This document shows positions 10,045 through 18,973 of a stretch of 47,330 bases of DNA, piece by piece; the stretch's first letter is position 1, and every line of letters starts with the position of its first letter. The stretch spans positions 1 through 47,330 of the forward strand of contig JASBSE010000401.1 in the NCBI GenBank assembly GCA_030149115.1. Direction: 5' to 3'. The notes under the pieces were generated by a model, which worked only from the letters and a program-made list of their open reading frames with translations, did not search any database and was not told where the DNA came from. Source of the stretch: Winogradskyella sp. Lineage in GTDB: Bacteria; Bacteroidota; Bacteroidia; Flavobacteriales; Flavobacteriaceae. Both the position numbers and the translations under genes were made by a program.

Positions 10045-10800
10045 ATGGCAAAACAAACTGGTATTATTAAACTGAAAGGAACTATCGGTGGTATTTCCTT
10101 TTACAAAACGACTGATGGGCATCTAGCACGCGAAAAAGGCGGTGTTGACGGCAATCGTATTGCGAATGATCCTGCGTTTCAGAGAACTCGTGAAAATGGG
10201 TCTGAATTTGGTAGAGCTGGTAAAGGTGGTAAACTTTTGAGAAATGCTATTCGTATTCTTTTACAAAATGCAAAAGACAAACGTGTGGTATCTCGTTTGA
10301 CTAAAACGTTGGTTGCTATCACTAAAACTGACACCACCAATGAAAGAGGATCTAGAACACTTCAAGATGGGAATTTAAGCTTGTTAGAAAGCTTTGAATT
10401 CAATTTAGGTGGAAAGTTAGGAACAACACTTTTTGCTCCGTTTACGAATGCTTTTGACCGTGTTTCTGGTGATGCTACGGTTAACCTTGATGCATTTTCT
10501 CCAACGGTTAGAATTGCAGCTCCAACTGGAACAACTCATTTTAAGGTGGTAATGGGTGCTTCTGAATTGGATTTTGAGAATGAAACCTCAACATTTGAAA
10601 ATGATGATACTGCTATTCTGCCTTACACTGCTGCTGACACAGCTGCTATTGCCTTGACAGCTTCTTTGACTGCTAACTCAACGCTTCCTGTTGTACAGGT
10701 GCTTGGTATTGAGTTTTACCAAGAGGTAAACGGACAGATGTACGAGCTTAAAAACGGTGCTTACAACGCTTTGGCAATTGTTATTGTAGATACGCCGTAA
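10045..10800 (+). CDS. Conserved Bacteroidota mobile-element protein of unknown function (MAKQTGIIKLKGTIGG type)
   Basis: The likely product is 251 residues, starting at the ATG at 10045. An upstream in-frame ATG at 10015 would add ten poorly conserved-looking residues. The N-terminus MAKQTGIIKLKGTIGGISFY and the following REKGGVDGNRI...DPAFQRTRENGSEFGRAGKGGKLLR are the recognisable signature of a protein family I recall from flavobacterial elements. The first third is basic and Gly/Arg rich. The rest is low in charge and looks all-beta, with a Thr/Ala-rich stretch near residues 180-215. There are no membrane segments and no catalytic motif. It heads a tight four-gene cassette. A structural or assembly role is possible but unproven. 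Confidence 0.75.
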   Translation: MAKQTGIIKLKGTIGGISFYKTTDGHLAREKGGVDGNRIANDPAFQRTRENGSEFGRAGKGGKLLRNAIRILLQNAKDKRVVSRLTKTLVAITKTDTTNERGSRTLQDGNLSLLESFEFNLGGKLGTTLFAPFTNAFDRVSGDATVNLDAFSPTVRIAAPTGTTHFKVVMGASELDFENETSTFENDDTAILPYTAADTAAIALTASLTANSTLPVVQVLGIEFYQEVNGQMYELKNGAYNALAIVIVDTP

Positions 10801-10802
10801 GT

Positions 10803-11225
10803 ATGGAATTAGTGCTGCATAGAGCCTATTTTGAAGAGGGCACCAATGGTGCTCTCTTTAATTCTGATAGATTCCTTTGTCATACCATCGAATTGCCCTG
10901 GAACAATAACAAACGAAATATTTCCTGTATTCCTGAAGGCACTTATGAAGTTGAACCACGTTTTTCTAAACGATTTAAGCAGCATTTGATTTTGAAGTCT
11001 GTAAAAGGTAGAAGTTTTATCCTGTTTCATCCTGCGAATGATGCCTTAAAAGAACTTCAAGGGTGTATTGCTCCAGTAACTTATTTGAGTGGTATAGGAA
11101 AGGGCGTTTACTCTAAAAATGCTATGCAAAAACTGTTGTCTTTGGTGTATCAGGCTAAAGACCGAAAAGAAACCATTTTATTAACTATTAAATCACAGAA
11201 TTATGAACATTGCAGAGCGTTATAA
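10803..11225 (+). CDS. DUF5675 family protein
   Basis: A 140-residue protein with the DUF5675 pattern. The N-terminal MELVLHRAYFEEGTNGALF is followed by CHTIELPW, IPEGTYEVEP, FILFHPANDALKELQGCIAP and a C-terminal LL-x-I. The conserved His, Cys and Glu positions suggest a small enzyme-like fold, and such proteins are frequent in prophage regions; the activity is unknown to me. It starts two bases after the stop of the previous gene. Its 3' end overlaps the start of the next gene by 23 bases, which indicates translational coupling within the cassette. Confidence 0.8.
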   Translation: MELVLHRAYFEEGTNGALFNSDRFLCHTIELPWNNNKRNISCIPEGTYEVEPRFSKRFKQHLILKSVKGRSFILFHPANDALKELQGCIAPVTYLSGIGKGVYSKNAMQKLLSLVYQAKDRKETILLTIKSQNYEHCRAL

Positions 11226-11445
11226 AAAACCAACTCCAAAATTCTTTAAAACTTTACGAAATATTGGTATCGCTTTAGCTACTGCAGGTGGTGCTATCAT
11301 AGCTGCACCAATAACAATGCCTGCCATTGTGGTAACCATTGCTACTTATATGACCGTTGCCGGAACTGTGGCTACCGCAGTAAGTCAAGCAGTTGTTACT
11401 GATGATGAAAACACAGAAACAGATGAGGTTGACGATGGATTATAA
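11203..11445 (+). CDS. Small membrane protein of the DUF5675 cassette
   Basis: An 80-residue protein. After a basic N-terminus (MNIAERYKKPTPKFFKTLR), residues about 20-65 are two closely spaced hydrophobic Ala/Ile/Thr-rich helices, and the C-terminus is acidic (DDENTETDEVDDGL). Its size and layout resemble holins, but that is only topology. It overlaps the DUF5675 gene by 23 bases and the following gene by 11 bases. Confidence 0.7.
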   Translation: MNIAERYKKPTPKFFKTLRNIGIALATAGGAIIAAPITMPAIVVTIATYMTVAGTVATAVSQAVVTDDENTETDEVDDGL

Positions 11446-11623
11446 TACCAAATCTGCCATTATTGGTGGTACTTTCTTTTCATCAATTGTGAATATTGGT
11501 GTTGAAGATTTGATTACTACTATTATTTTCGCTGTTGTTGGTGCTATCGTAAGTTTCTTCGTTTCTCTACTACTTAAAAAGTTTATCACTTTTCTCGGGG
11601 CAAAGTGTCGTAGGAGGAAGTGA
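11435..11623 (+). CDS. Tiny membrane protein, last gene of the cassette
   Basis: 62 residues from the ATG at 11435 (MDYNTKSAIIGGTFF...). Longer in-frame starts upstream read through the acidic tail of the previous gene and are less likely. It has two hydrophobic segments (about residues 7-24 and 27-52) and a strongly basic end (KCRRRK). The 11-base overlap with the upstream gene indicates coupling. A terminator follows after about 33 bp. Holin-like or a membrane anchor; function unknown. Confidence 0.7.
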   Translation: MDYNTKSAIIGGTFFSSIVNIGVEDLITTIIFAVVGAIVSFFVSLLLKKFITFLGAKCRRRK

Positions 11624-11655
11624 TTATTGATGTTAAGCGGTTGGAAAGATAAATA

Positions 11656-11686
11656 AAGGGCATTTTCTAAAAAATGCTCTTTTTTT
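11656..11686 (+). terminator. Rho-independent terminator of the DUF5675 cassette
   Basis: Stem agggcatttt (11657-11666) / aaaatgctct (11671-11680), with loop ctaa and one G-T pair, followed by a T run at 11680-11686. It separates the four-gene cassette from the gene-free structured stretch that follows. Confidence 0.88.
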
Positions 11687-11690
11687 ATGC

Positions 11691-12288
11691 GCGGTGTTGA
11701 GGTGGGTAAATGAAAAGAGCAATACCCTGATAAGGGATTGAGCGAATGTAATGCATCCTACCGCAGACACAAGGCAAAACATTAATAATTGCTGTAACCT
11801 ACACCGTTGAAATGGGTGGTGGGGAAAAGATGGAAAAATTGTGTGTTCTAAATTTCAATGCCAGTTCTGAATTGAGCGTGGGGAATGTCGGCTATTTTAC
11901 ATAATGGCGTTATAGTACAGAAAGTGAATGAATGCTACTATAACTACCCGTTATGTAAACATAGCTTAGGGTAGTTTTTGGCGTGAGCGATGGGAACAGC
12001 TCTTTGCTTTTTTGCTGTACCAATTTTGTGAATAATTTTTTTAAGCAAAACAAGCAATGTGCTGTGTGCGGGTTGGCAGCCAAAAACTACATGCGCGTTG
12101 GCGAGCGGAACAAACCAAAAGACAGAGGATTTTTGCTTTTGCAACAAACTGGGTTTTGGTTTGTGGGGAATTACTTCTTTACAGACATAAAGGTTTCATA
12201 TAAAAAAAGTTTTCTATTCTTTTTATCAATATTAACGACTTAAACCTGCCAATTTCTCTAGATCATTAATTTAAGATACTAGACAAAA
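11691..12288. other. Gene-free stretch dense in inverted repeats; candidate structured RNA or transfer/replication site
   Basis: No credible gene: short frames on both strands give Cys-rich, low-quality translations. The stretch holds many complementary arms. (1) 11692-11703 with 11797-11806, 10 bp plus a bulge. (2) Hairpin 11720-11740, 8 bp with one bulged A. (3) Hairpin A 11896-11959, two 9-bp arms with an internal loop. (4) Hairpin B 11942-11976, stem aactaccc/gggtagtt plus an inner 6-bp stem. (5) Pair C gtagtttttggc 11971-11982 with 12079-12090, 12 bp perfect. (6) Pair D acaaaccaaaa 12110-12120 with 12154-12164, 11 bp perfect. B overlaps both A and C, so these are mutually exclusive. After about 12170 I see only AT-rich sequence. 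Confidence 0.6.
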
Positions 12289-13092
12289 CTATTCTTCTTC
12301 GTCCTTTGAAAATTCTTCACTTAATTTATTAATTGCATTATGCAATTTTTTATATGGATATAAGCGATTTGAAGAAAATCCAATTTTTAAATCATAAAGT
12401 GAAAACATCTTATTTACATACTTGCATGCTAAATCAACATAATGAAAATCAGCATCAGTGCTAAATTTACCAGGTCTTCTAAAGTTCTTATGAAGCGGAT
12501 TACTAGACTCTATCAAGTTATATTTAGCTATATGATTCCACATGTTGTGTGCGTTTACGCTAAATGGTTGGTAAACATAATTATAAAAATCTATGCACCC
12601 AGCTTCTTCTGCCATTTTTCTTACACTAATTTCTGACCACTTTGATAGATTAACTTCTGTTAGAAAGACATACCGTTGGGAATTAATCCAATTTTCCATT
12701 GCTTCAATATATACTTTATTCTCTTCAAGATTTCCAGAAGATTCTAATTCTTTTTTTTGATGTGCAATTTGTAGTTTTTCTTGACCTAGCCCAAAAAAAA
12801 TAAATTTTCGAGACCTTTCAAGTGGATCTTCCAAAATCCAAGCTAGGTTTATATAATTATCCGCTAAACTCCTTAAAATCATAGGGGCCATATGACCATT
12901 CCATGAAGAACTACAACTTAAAAGATGTTCAGTAATTGTTATTTGTCTAGCCAATATACCCCCAACCACTTCATAAATTTCTGGTGTATTAAGATCTTTT
13001 TGCCAAGAATTCCATCTTTCCTTTAATTCAAATTGAATGTCCTCTATATATAAATTAAGTATATGTTGTATCTTTTCATTAATGTTTTTCAT
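12289..13092 (-). CDS. DUF5677-like protein, third gene of the KAP operon
   Basis: A largely helical, soluble protein of 267 residues. The central block ARQITITEHLLSCSSSWNGH, followed by LRSLADNYINLAWI, resembles the DUF5677 family, which turns up in anti-phage and mobile contexts. A distal block FSVNAHNMWNHIAKYN has the spacing of a HEPN-like helical bundle, though I cannot assign a nuclease motif. Its start codon directly follows the stop of the upstream 247-residue gene, so the two are translationally coupled. The family call is tentative. Confidence 0.6.
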   Translation of the reverse strand: MKNINEKIQHILNLYIEDIQFELKERWNSWQKDLNTPEIYEVVGGILARQITITEHLLSCSSSWNGHMAPMILRSLADNYINLAWILEDPLERSRKFIFFGLGQEKLQIAHQKKELESSGNLEENKVYIEAMENWINSQRYVFLTEVNLSKWSEISVRKMAEEAGCIDFYNYVYQPFSVNAHNMWNHIAKYNLIESSNPLHKNFRRPGKFSTDADFHYVDLACKYVNKMFSLYDLKIGFSSNRLYPYKKLHNAINKLSEEFSKDEEE

Positions 13093-13836
13093 TTAATCAA
13101 AATAGAAATTATTAATTACGTATGGCTCTATTTCAAAAGCTCTATTCCAAAAGTATTTTTGCCAATCACTATTTTCTATATCCCTCTTTTTGCTTTTTAT
13201 TATTGGGTATATTGATGCTCTAATAGCTGAAGCAACTTTTCTAGATAATTCAGTAGCAGGATATTTTTCTATTTCTGGTAAATGAATTAAAGAACTTTCT
13301 TTAGTTACTCGTAAAATATCCAATAGAAATAAATGATAAATAATGTTCCCTAGTGCCCAAACACTTTCTTTATTCCTTTTTCCATCAATAGACTTAAGAA
13401 TCCTCTTAACCTCGGAAACATCTTCCTGATTGTATTCCGGAATATCAGAAAATAAAAAATTAAGAGGTGATTTAGGAAATACTTTAATCAATGGAAAGAT
13501 ATTAGGTTTTATCCTATCTAATAAATGGTTTGAAGCTTTTAAAACTTGTTCTTTTTCTGATTTAGTTAAAACCTCAAAATCGCTAATAAACGAAAAGCAT
13601 TTTGTGGTTTTTTCTTGTCTAATATCCCTTATTATTTTGAGAAAATTCAATGAAAGTTCAGCCGATTGTGACACACCTAGTTTGTCATTCAAAAATGCTA
13701 ACCAAATTATCTCTGGAACAATGTTGTCCATGAATGATACTTCTATGAATTGAGTTTGCCAATCATCAAAATAATTAAGAAAAGGTGGTTGTAGTTTTTT
13801 TCCAACTTGCTTATGATCTTTTAAAACTTTGTTCAT
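13093..13836 (-). CDS. Unrecognised protein, second gene of the KAP operon
   Basis: 247 residues. I do not recognise the family. It is soluble and mostly helical, with Trp/Phe-rich ends (PPFLNYFDDWQTQFIEVSF and WQKYFWNRAFEIEPYVINNFYF) and a conserved-looking core (NIVPEIIWLAFLNDKLG). It has no signal peptide, membrane segment or catalytic motif. It lies 14 bases after the KAP gene and abuts the DUF5677-like gene. The tight packing suggests it acts with the membrane NTPase, perhaps as an effector or adaptor; that is inference from context only. Confidence 0.65.
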   Translation of the reverse strand: MNKVLKDHKQVGKKLQPPFLNYFDDWQTQFIEVSFMDNIVPEIIWLAFLNDKLGVSQSAELSLNFLKIIRDIRQEKTTKCFSFISDFEVLTKSEKEQVLKASNHLLDRIKPNIFPLIKVFPKSPLNFLFSDIPEYNQEDVSEVKRILKSIDGKRNKESVWALGNIIYHLFLLDILRVTKESSLIHLPEIEKYPATELSRKVASAIRASIYPIIKSKKRDIENSDWQKYFWNRAFEIEPYVINNFYFD

Positions 13837-13850
13837 AGTAACCTGCTTAT

Positions 13851-16832
13851 CTATATTTTCGAATCATAACTGATTGGTTGAATCGAAATAATTTTTATGG
13901 ATTCATCAGTATTCTCAACTGTTATTGATTTTTTATCTAAATCTATTTTAGATTTAATGTCTTTACCATCAAGCATTTTTTTAAAATGTTGAAACATCTC
14001 GGGTATGGATTTGTGATAATTACCTGATTGTAATCTAATAAAAGTATAAAGCGTATCATTTACATTGTACCGCCTTAACTCAATAAACCCAGAAATAGCA
14101 TTAGTACTCATATTTGTATTTGTAATGTCCCAAAGGTCTTTATTATCTGATTTTAATACTATTTCGACAATAGTTTCTGCTTCATCTTGGGCAAGGTTAT
14201 TAAAATCTATTACTCTTTGAAGCTTTTGCTTAATAAAGTTAAAACTTAAGAATTCAAATCTAATATATCTACTAAAATCGGTATAGCTTTCTATCTCCAA
14301 AAATCGAACATATTCTTTCAATTCGAATGTAATAGGTTCTGGCAAATTATTATTTATAAACTCCTTGTATTTTTGTTTGGATCCAAATAATTGTGCTGCA
14401 TAATCTGATGTTTTTAGCATTTTGGTGGTCCAAGCATCATTTTGGGTCATTTGGGCACACAATAAAGTGATATCGTTTTGAGACCAGAACTCTATCGTAA
14501 TTGGGTTAATCGTATCAGCAGTATGAAATTTTCGAACATCATGATAGGCATGATAAAAAGAGTAGTCATAAATGCTCCATAAATTGTTTTGCTTATCGTC
14601 TAATAACTTTTTATATAAAGAAAGTGACAGCTCTTTAAGATCATCTTCTGTGGTTCCCCAATCAGAAAAATCAAGTCTAATTCTAGATTCACTTATGAGT
14701 GCTAAAAATTTGATTTTACTTTCAAGTTTAAAATTATCCTTATCGATAAACTCTTGAATTATATATTTCCAGATACTTGGTTTTTCATTATCTGTCCAAA
14801 AATCATTATTTCCTATTTTAAGCTTTAATTGACGCCCAATAAATTCAGATAATATATTCCAAACAGATGTTGAATGAGTAGCATAAGATTCTGCATCATT
14901 AAAAATATATAGCAATATTATTATTGCTTTTAAAGCCTCATCTTTATCTATTGTATTGAAATATGCTAGTCTATTTAAAATGCTATTCGTATGCCCTTCA
15001 TTCAATAACTTATTTAAATTCTCAAAATCATTATCAAAATTAAATATGCTTTTAAATTTGACTTCACTTAAATCTTTTTCTTGTATTTTCTGTTGAAGTA
15101 GTTTTCGAAGATTATTCTCAAACTTTATTGAGGTATGGCTGTCAGCAATATTTTCTTTACCAAAAAGCACAATTAATGTCTTTATTAATAAAATATTTTG
15201 CTGTTTAGTTAAGTTATTAGTTTCGTTAATCTTTGTTTCTTTATCAATGTCTTTTGAGATTTCATACTTGCTAAAATCTATATTAAGCTTTTGATTTAAA
15301 TGAAAAACCCTATATCTTCTCATTGCTTTAAAAGTATCACCTTTATCAGAATCATTTTCGGTTTCTACCAATTCACAAAGATTTGTTTCTGGATTATAAG
15401 GAATTATGGTTGACCAATTATTATTTAAAAATTTTATTGCATAAGGAAACGTCATTTTTAAATAAGTAAAATTTAAAAAATCATTTGTGTCAAGCTCATC
15501 TGGTAAGGACTTAAAATCAAAGACCAATTGATTCACCAAGCGTTTTACACCTCTATAGTTTGAAATATAATCATCAAATAAATTATCTTCTCTATAGATA
15601 CAAGTTTCAACATTTCTAACAAAATCTGCTTCAAAACCTAAATCTGTTTGTTTAAATAAACCTATGAAATCAGTTTTTAGCTGGGATTTTTCAATTTCTG
15701 GCAAATAAACTTCTAATTGAAAAAATTTGTCTACAAATGTATGGTCGGCAATATCATTTTTCACTAATAAAGACTCAAGTACATAATCTTTATCTAATGC
15801 TATTAGAAAAATGAAGTTTTTAAAATTTGCAGTATTTCTAACTAACTTTAAGACTTGTAGAACTTCACTATTTGAAAGTCTATCTAGATCATCTATAAAT
15901 ACTATATATTTCTTATTTAATATATTTAAAGTATCATTAATTTTTTTATAAGTATCATAAGAAGACGAATCAGAAAATATGCTCGAATTAGGTTTAAAGA
16001 ATTCCGAAATACTTTTATTCTTGTACAATTTTAAAAGCTTATCAGAATAACTTAAAAATTGATTTGACAACCTTCCACTATATTTATTTATTTCGGCACT
16101 TAACTGTTTGAAAAACTCTGAAATAATATCAGTTTCACTATGATTTAGATATGGTAAAAACTTTAAATGAATCGTATGCTCATTACTTTTCTCTTCTAAC
16201 TTCTCTTCAATTAGGCTAATCAAACTTGATTTACCATTACCCCAAGGACCAACAATTCCAATTGTAAATGAATTTTTAAAATTTGATCTTTCTAAATATT
16301 CAACAATTTTTTCCGCTCTTTTGTGGTAGTTTAACTTGTCATCGCCTTTTAATAAAACAGGATCATCAGAGATAAACGGATTTGGCTTTCTTTCAAACTC
16401 TTTTTTACTTAATAAATTTATAGCAGTTAGTATAATTGTAAGAACCAACAATACACCTAAAAAGTCAATGTACAATAATTTTGAAGAAAATAATATGAAG
16501 TCCCATCCATCTTTATCAATTCCCCACTTCAATACTACATAAATCAAGCTCGACACAACTAATGAATGAATCAAAAAGATTGAAGGCTGATACTTTTTTA
16601 AAGCTATTTTGTATAAAATATACATTACAGCTATAGTAAATAAAAGAACAAAAATAAATTTAGGAATTTGTAATATTAGCTTTTCATCGATAGTAAAATA
16701 TTTAGAAATTATTCTATTAACTGTAGATGATGCTAAATAGAACATTAAGATTCCTAATACATAAACTGATGAAACCTTAAACATTCTATTTTCAAAAATC
16801 TTATCGAAAAAACTTTCTATTCTCTTTGGCAT
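13851..16832 (-). CDS. Membrane-anchored KAP-family P-loop NTPase
   Basis: 993 residues. Four transmembrane helices lie at about 22-40, 56-76, 84-103 and 120-140. A KAP NTPase domain follows, with Walker A GPWGNGKS at 195-202, Walker B YIVFIDDLDR at 309-318 and a downstream FLIALDKDYV motif. The KAP domain with helices inserted near its N-terminus matches the family of Kidins220, PifA and bacterial defence NTPases; PifA of plasmid F causes phage exclusion. The last about 500 residues are a helical region with no domain I can name, probably sensing or signalling. It heads an operon of three tightly packed genes. Phage defence or membrane surveillance is likely but inferred. Confidence 0.85.
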   Translation of the reverse strand: MPKRIESFFDKIFENRMFKVSSVYVLGILMFYLASSTVNRIISKYFTIDEKLILQIPKFIFVLLFTIAVMYILYKIALKKYQPSIFLIHSLVVSSLIYVVLKWGIDKDGWDFILFSSKLLYIDFLGVLLVLTIILTAINLLSKKEFERKPNPFISDDPVLLKGDDKLNYHKRAEKIVEYLERSNFKNSFTIGIVGPWGNGKSSLISLIEEKLEEKSNEHTIHLKFLPYLNHSETDIISEFFKQLSAEINKYSGRLSNQFLSYSDKLLKLYKNKSISEFFKPNSSIFSDSSSYDTYKKINDTLNILNKKYIVFIDDLDRLSNSEVLQVLKLVRNTANFKNFIFLIALDKDYVLESLLVKNDIADHTFVDKFFQLEVYLPEIEKSQLKTDFIGLFKQTDLGFEADFVRNVETCIYREDNLFDDYISNYRGVKRLVNQLVFDFKSLPDELDTNDFLNFTYLKMTFPYAIKFLNNNWSTIIPYNPETNLCELVETENDSDKGDTFKAMRRYRVFHLNQKLNIDFSKYEISKDIDKETKINETNNLTKQQNILLIKTLIVLFGKENIADSHTSIKFENNLRKLLQQKIQEKDLSEVKFKSIFNFDNDFENLNKLLNEGHTNSILNRLAYFNTIDKDEALKAIIILLYIFNDAESYATHSTSVWNILSEFIGRQLKLKIGNNDFWTDNEKPSIWKYIIQEFIDKDNFKLESKIKFLALISESRIRLDFSDWGTTEDDLKELSLSLYKKLLDDKQNNLWSIYDYSFYHAYHDVRKFHTADTINPITIEFWSQNDITLLCAQMTQNDAWTTKMLKTSDYAAQLFGSKQKYKEFINNNLPEPITFELKEYVRFLEIESYTDFSRYIRFEFLSFNFIKQKLQRVIDFNNLAQDEAETIVEIVLKSDNKDLWDITNTNMSTNAISGFIELRRYNVNDTLYTFIRLQSGNYHKSIPEMFQHFKKMLDGKDIKSKIDLDKKSITVENTDESIKIISIQPISYDSKI

Positions 16833-16994
16833 TTTAATTAATTGTTAAATACAAAAAGCCAATGAAATATCATTAGCTCCTGAATTGTAAAATAATTTGA
16901 ACTATATCAGTCCTAAATATACGAATTATGTGTTTGAAGTCTTACGAAAATCCTTGTTGGCTATTCTTTCAAAAAAATGTGTTTTAATAGAAAA

Positions 16995-18035
16995 CTATTT
17001 AAGAGTTTTATGATGTAAATCAATACCTTCTATTTCATAGACTTGAGTAGTGCGACAATCTAATTTATCTGGATTGAAAATGGCTAAATTATAACCAACA
17101 GAGTATAACGAACTTTGGTATTCAACTCCATCAAATCCCAAAGACTTTATAAATTCTGAAATATATTGTGTTGGGATATAATCTAACTGCTTATCTAATT
17201 TTCTGATTGGTAAGGAAATTTCTTTTTGCAGTGTTTGAATGAAAGGAACATAAATTAAGAAGTCTTCTATTGCTTCATATTCTGACCAAGGAATAGGGTC
17301 ATCTTTAGGGTTTCTTAAATTTAAAATTTTCAAATCTTCTTCTAATTGAAATTCGCCAACAGTCACATAGTCAAATAGTGAAGCTCGCGTTTCGTACAAT
17401 GATGTTTTTAACGAATCTGCCACATATAAATAAGAAATACCTTTAGGGTTAGCTCTACCACCAGTTGTTAATTCTTTAGGGGGGTTTCCCATTTTATCAG
17501 GCGAAAAACCATTTTTATCAGAAATACGACATCTATAAAATATTCTTCCTTTTTTAATTTCCTTATAGAAGCTTTCGTGCATAAAAAAGTTAGTAAGCTT
17601 ATTTAAGTCAATTGTGTTTTGAATGTGATACCGGTTTGTATATTTTATTTCTTCTTTAAAGTCTTCCCAAATACCGTGAATTTGGTTTGTTTCGGTAAGT
17701 AAATCAATCTTAATTTCAGAAGATACATTATTGTTAAACAAATCTTCAATATCTTCAATTTCATCTGCAAAAATTGCTTGGAAAAGTTCTTTAGAATTTA
17801 CAACCTTGTTTGTAGTAAGATTAAAGTCTTTTTTTAAAGATTGTGGCAGATCAAGTTCTGAAGCTTCATTAACTGTATAAAGCGATATGATATTTCTAAA
17901 AAATGGTGCAAGTTCCCTAGCTGCATATATGGATACATTGGTCGATTTACAGAAATTGCAATTACCGACTCTATCATCTGCATTTATAATACTAATGAGA
18001 TAGTCACTGGTAAAGCAGTTAACACAACAATTCAT
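16995..18035 (-). CDS. RES-domain protein with N-terminal zinc ribbon (HEPN/RES N-terminal domain type)
   Basis: 346 residues. The N-terminus holds two Cys pairs (Cys4-x2-Cys7 and Cys26-x2-Cys29), probably binding zinc, followed by a helical segment (about 35-155) like the HEPN/RES N-terminal domain. The RES domain spans about 160-335 with its namesake residues: Arg168 in FYRCR, Glu215 in LYETRASL and Ser308/309 in YQSSL, plus the GGRANPKG block. RES toxins of the Xre-RES type degrade NAD+. All three key residues are present, so an active NAD+-using enzyme is plausible. It starts two bases after the stop of the sce7725 gene, so this is the third gene of that operon. No Xre antitoxin is adjacent. 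Confidence 0.85.
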   Translation of the reverse strand: MNCCVNCFTSDYLISIINADDRVGNCNFCKSTNVSIYAARELAPFFRNIISLYTVNEASELDLPQSLKKDFNLTTNKVVNSKELFQAIFADEIEDIEDLFNNNVSSEIKIDLLTETNQIHGIWEDFKEEIKYTNRYHIQNTIDLNKLTNFFMHESFYKEIKKGRIFYRCRISDKNGFSPDKMGNPPKELTTGGRANPKGISYLYVADSLKTSLYETRASLFDYVTVGEFQLEEDLKILNLRNPKDDPIPWSEYEAIEDFLIYVPFIQTLQKEISLPIRKLDKQLDYIPTQYISEFIKSLGFDGVEYQSSLYSVGYNLAIFNPDKLDCRTTQVYEIEGIDLHHKTLK

Positions 18036-18037
18036 AA

Positions 18038-18973
18038 CTATATATTAGTAATTACCAGTTCGATGTGGTTCATTACAGATAGTTTTTTAAGAGTTCCTAG
18101 ACCAGGAAAATGACCTCTTTGTTGCAAGTCCCTAAAAATTTCTACCGCTCGGGTATGAATGTTTTGTTGATTACACCAGGCTACTAATTTATCTAAAGCT
18201 TCAATAAACTTACCACCGATATCTGAAGTGTCACCATTTGAATCTGAAACAAAATGCTTTACCTTAATTTTACCTGTACCGTCAATATAAGATAGATGAA
18301 TTGCCACAGCTCTTGGTAAAAATCCAGAATCAGAATAATTATCGCCTATTGTGATAAAGTCACCAAATCCTACAAAACCGTCTTCTTGATAGTATCTGTA
18401 TTCTTCAGAAAAACTACTTTCTTGGTCTAAATAATCAGCATTTTTAGATAACTCCTTAAAATAATCATCAAGAGACACCCTTGTATTTTGTTCAAATTCT
18501 CGGTAATATCTTCTACTTGTTTTAGAGAAGTAAATTAAATTATAAACAACATTTAGGCTTGAACTTAACAACTCAATGTTTTCTGTTGTTGTTTCAGCAT
18601 TATGAATCAGAGTTACGCCATTATAATCTAGGTTTAAACCCTCAATAAATGGAATTAAAGTATCTAATTGTCTTGATGAAAAAGCATCGATAATTACAGC
18701 TAATTGATAATTTTTGTAATGATTTAGATTTTCAGTAAGAACATCAATTATTACTTGACGGTTGTTTTTTAAATCTCCAACTCTAGGGTTAATAACAACA
18801 TTAAAGTTGACATTTTTAGAAGCCAGTTCCTTTAAAGAAGATTTTAATGTGGAAGAACTCTTCACAGGTTCTATTACTGGTGAAGTCTTTAAAATATCGT
18901 TTGGAAATAAGCCACATAAATCTCTTAATGCGATTAACTCAAATTGTTTACCTCTGACATATGGGAAATACAT
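18038..18973 (-). CDS. sce7725 family protein
   Basis: 311 residues. The opening MYFPYVRGKQFELIALRDL and the IIPIIEPVK-like segment (here SPVIEPVKSSSTLKSSLKEL) are the signature of the family named after Sorangium cellulosum locus sce7725. The fold looks like an alpha/beta barrel, with alternating strands and helices over residues 50-300 and no membrane segment. Its biochemical role is unknown. It overlaps the upstream sce7726 gene by 40 bases and is followed after two bases by the RES gene. Together these form one translationally coupled trio, which implies a joint function. Confidence 0.82.
   Translation of the reverse strand: MYFPYVRGKQFELIALRDLCGLFPNDILKTSPVIEPVKSSSTLKSSLKELASKNVNFNVVINPRVGDLKNNRQVIIDVLTENLNHYKNYQLAVIIDAFSSRQLDTLIPFIEGLNLDYNGVTLIHNAETTTENIELLSSSLNVVYNLIYFSKTSRRYYREFEQNTRVSLDDYFKELSKNADYLDQESSFSEEYRYYQEDGFVGFGDFITIGDNYSDSGFLPRAVAIHLSYIDGTGKIKVKHFVSDSNGDTSDIGGKFIEALDKLVAWCNQQNIHTRAVEIFRDLQQRGHFPGLGTLKKLSVMNHIELVITNI

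Noticed and set aside
11983-12243. Plus-strand frame of 86 codons and a minus-strand frame of 67 codons (11944-12147) in the structured gap
   Set aside because: Both lie over the paired arms, have Cys/Phe-rich improbable compositions, no upstream signals, and overlap each other. The base-pairing explains the sequence better.
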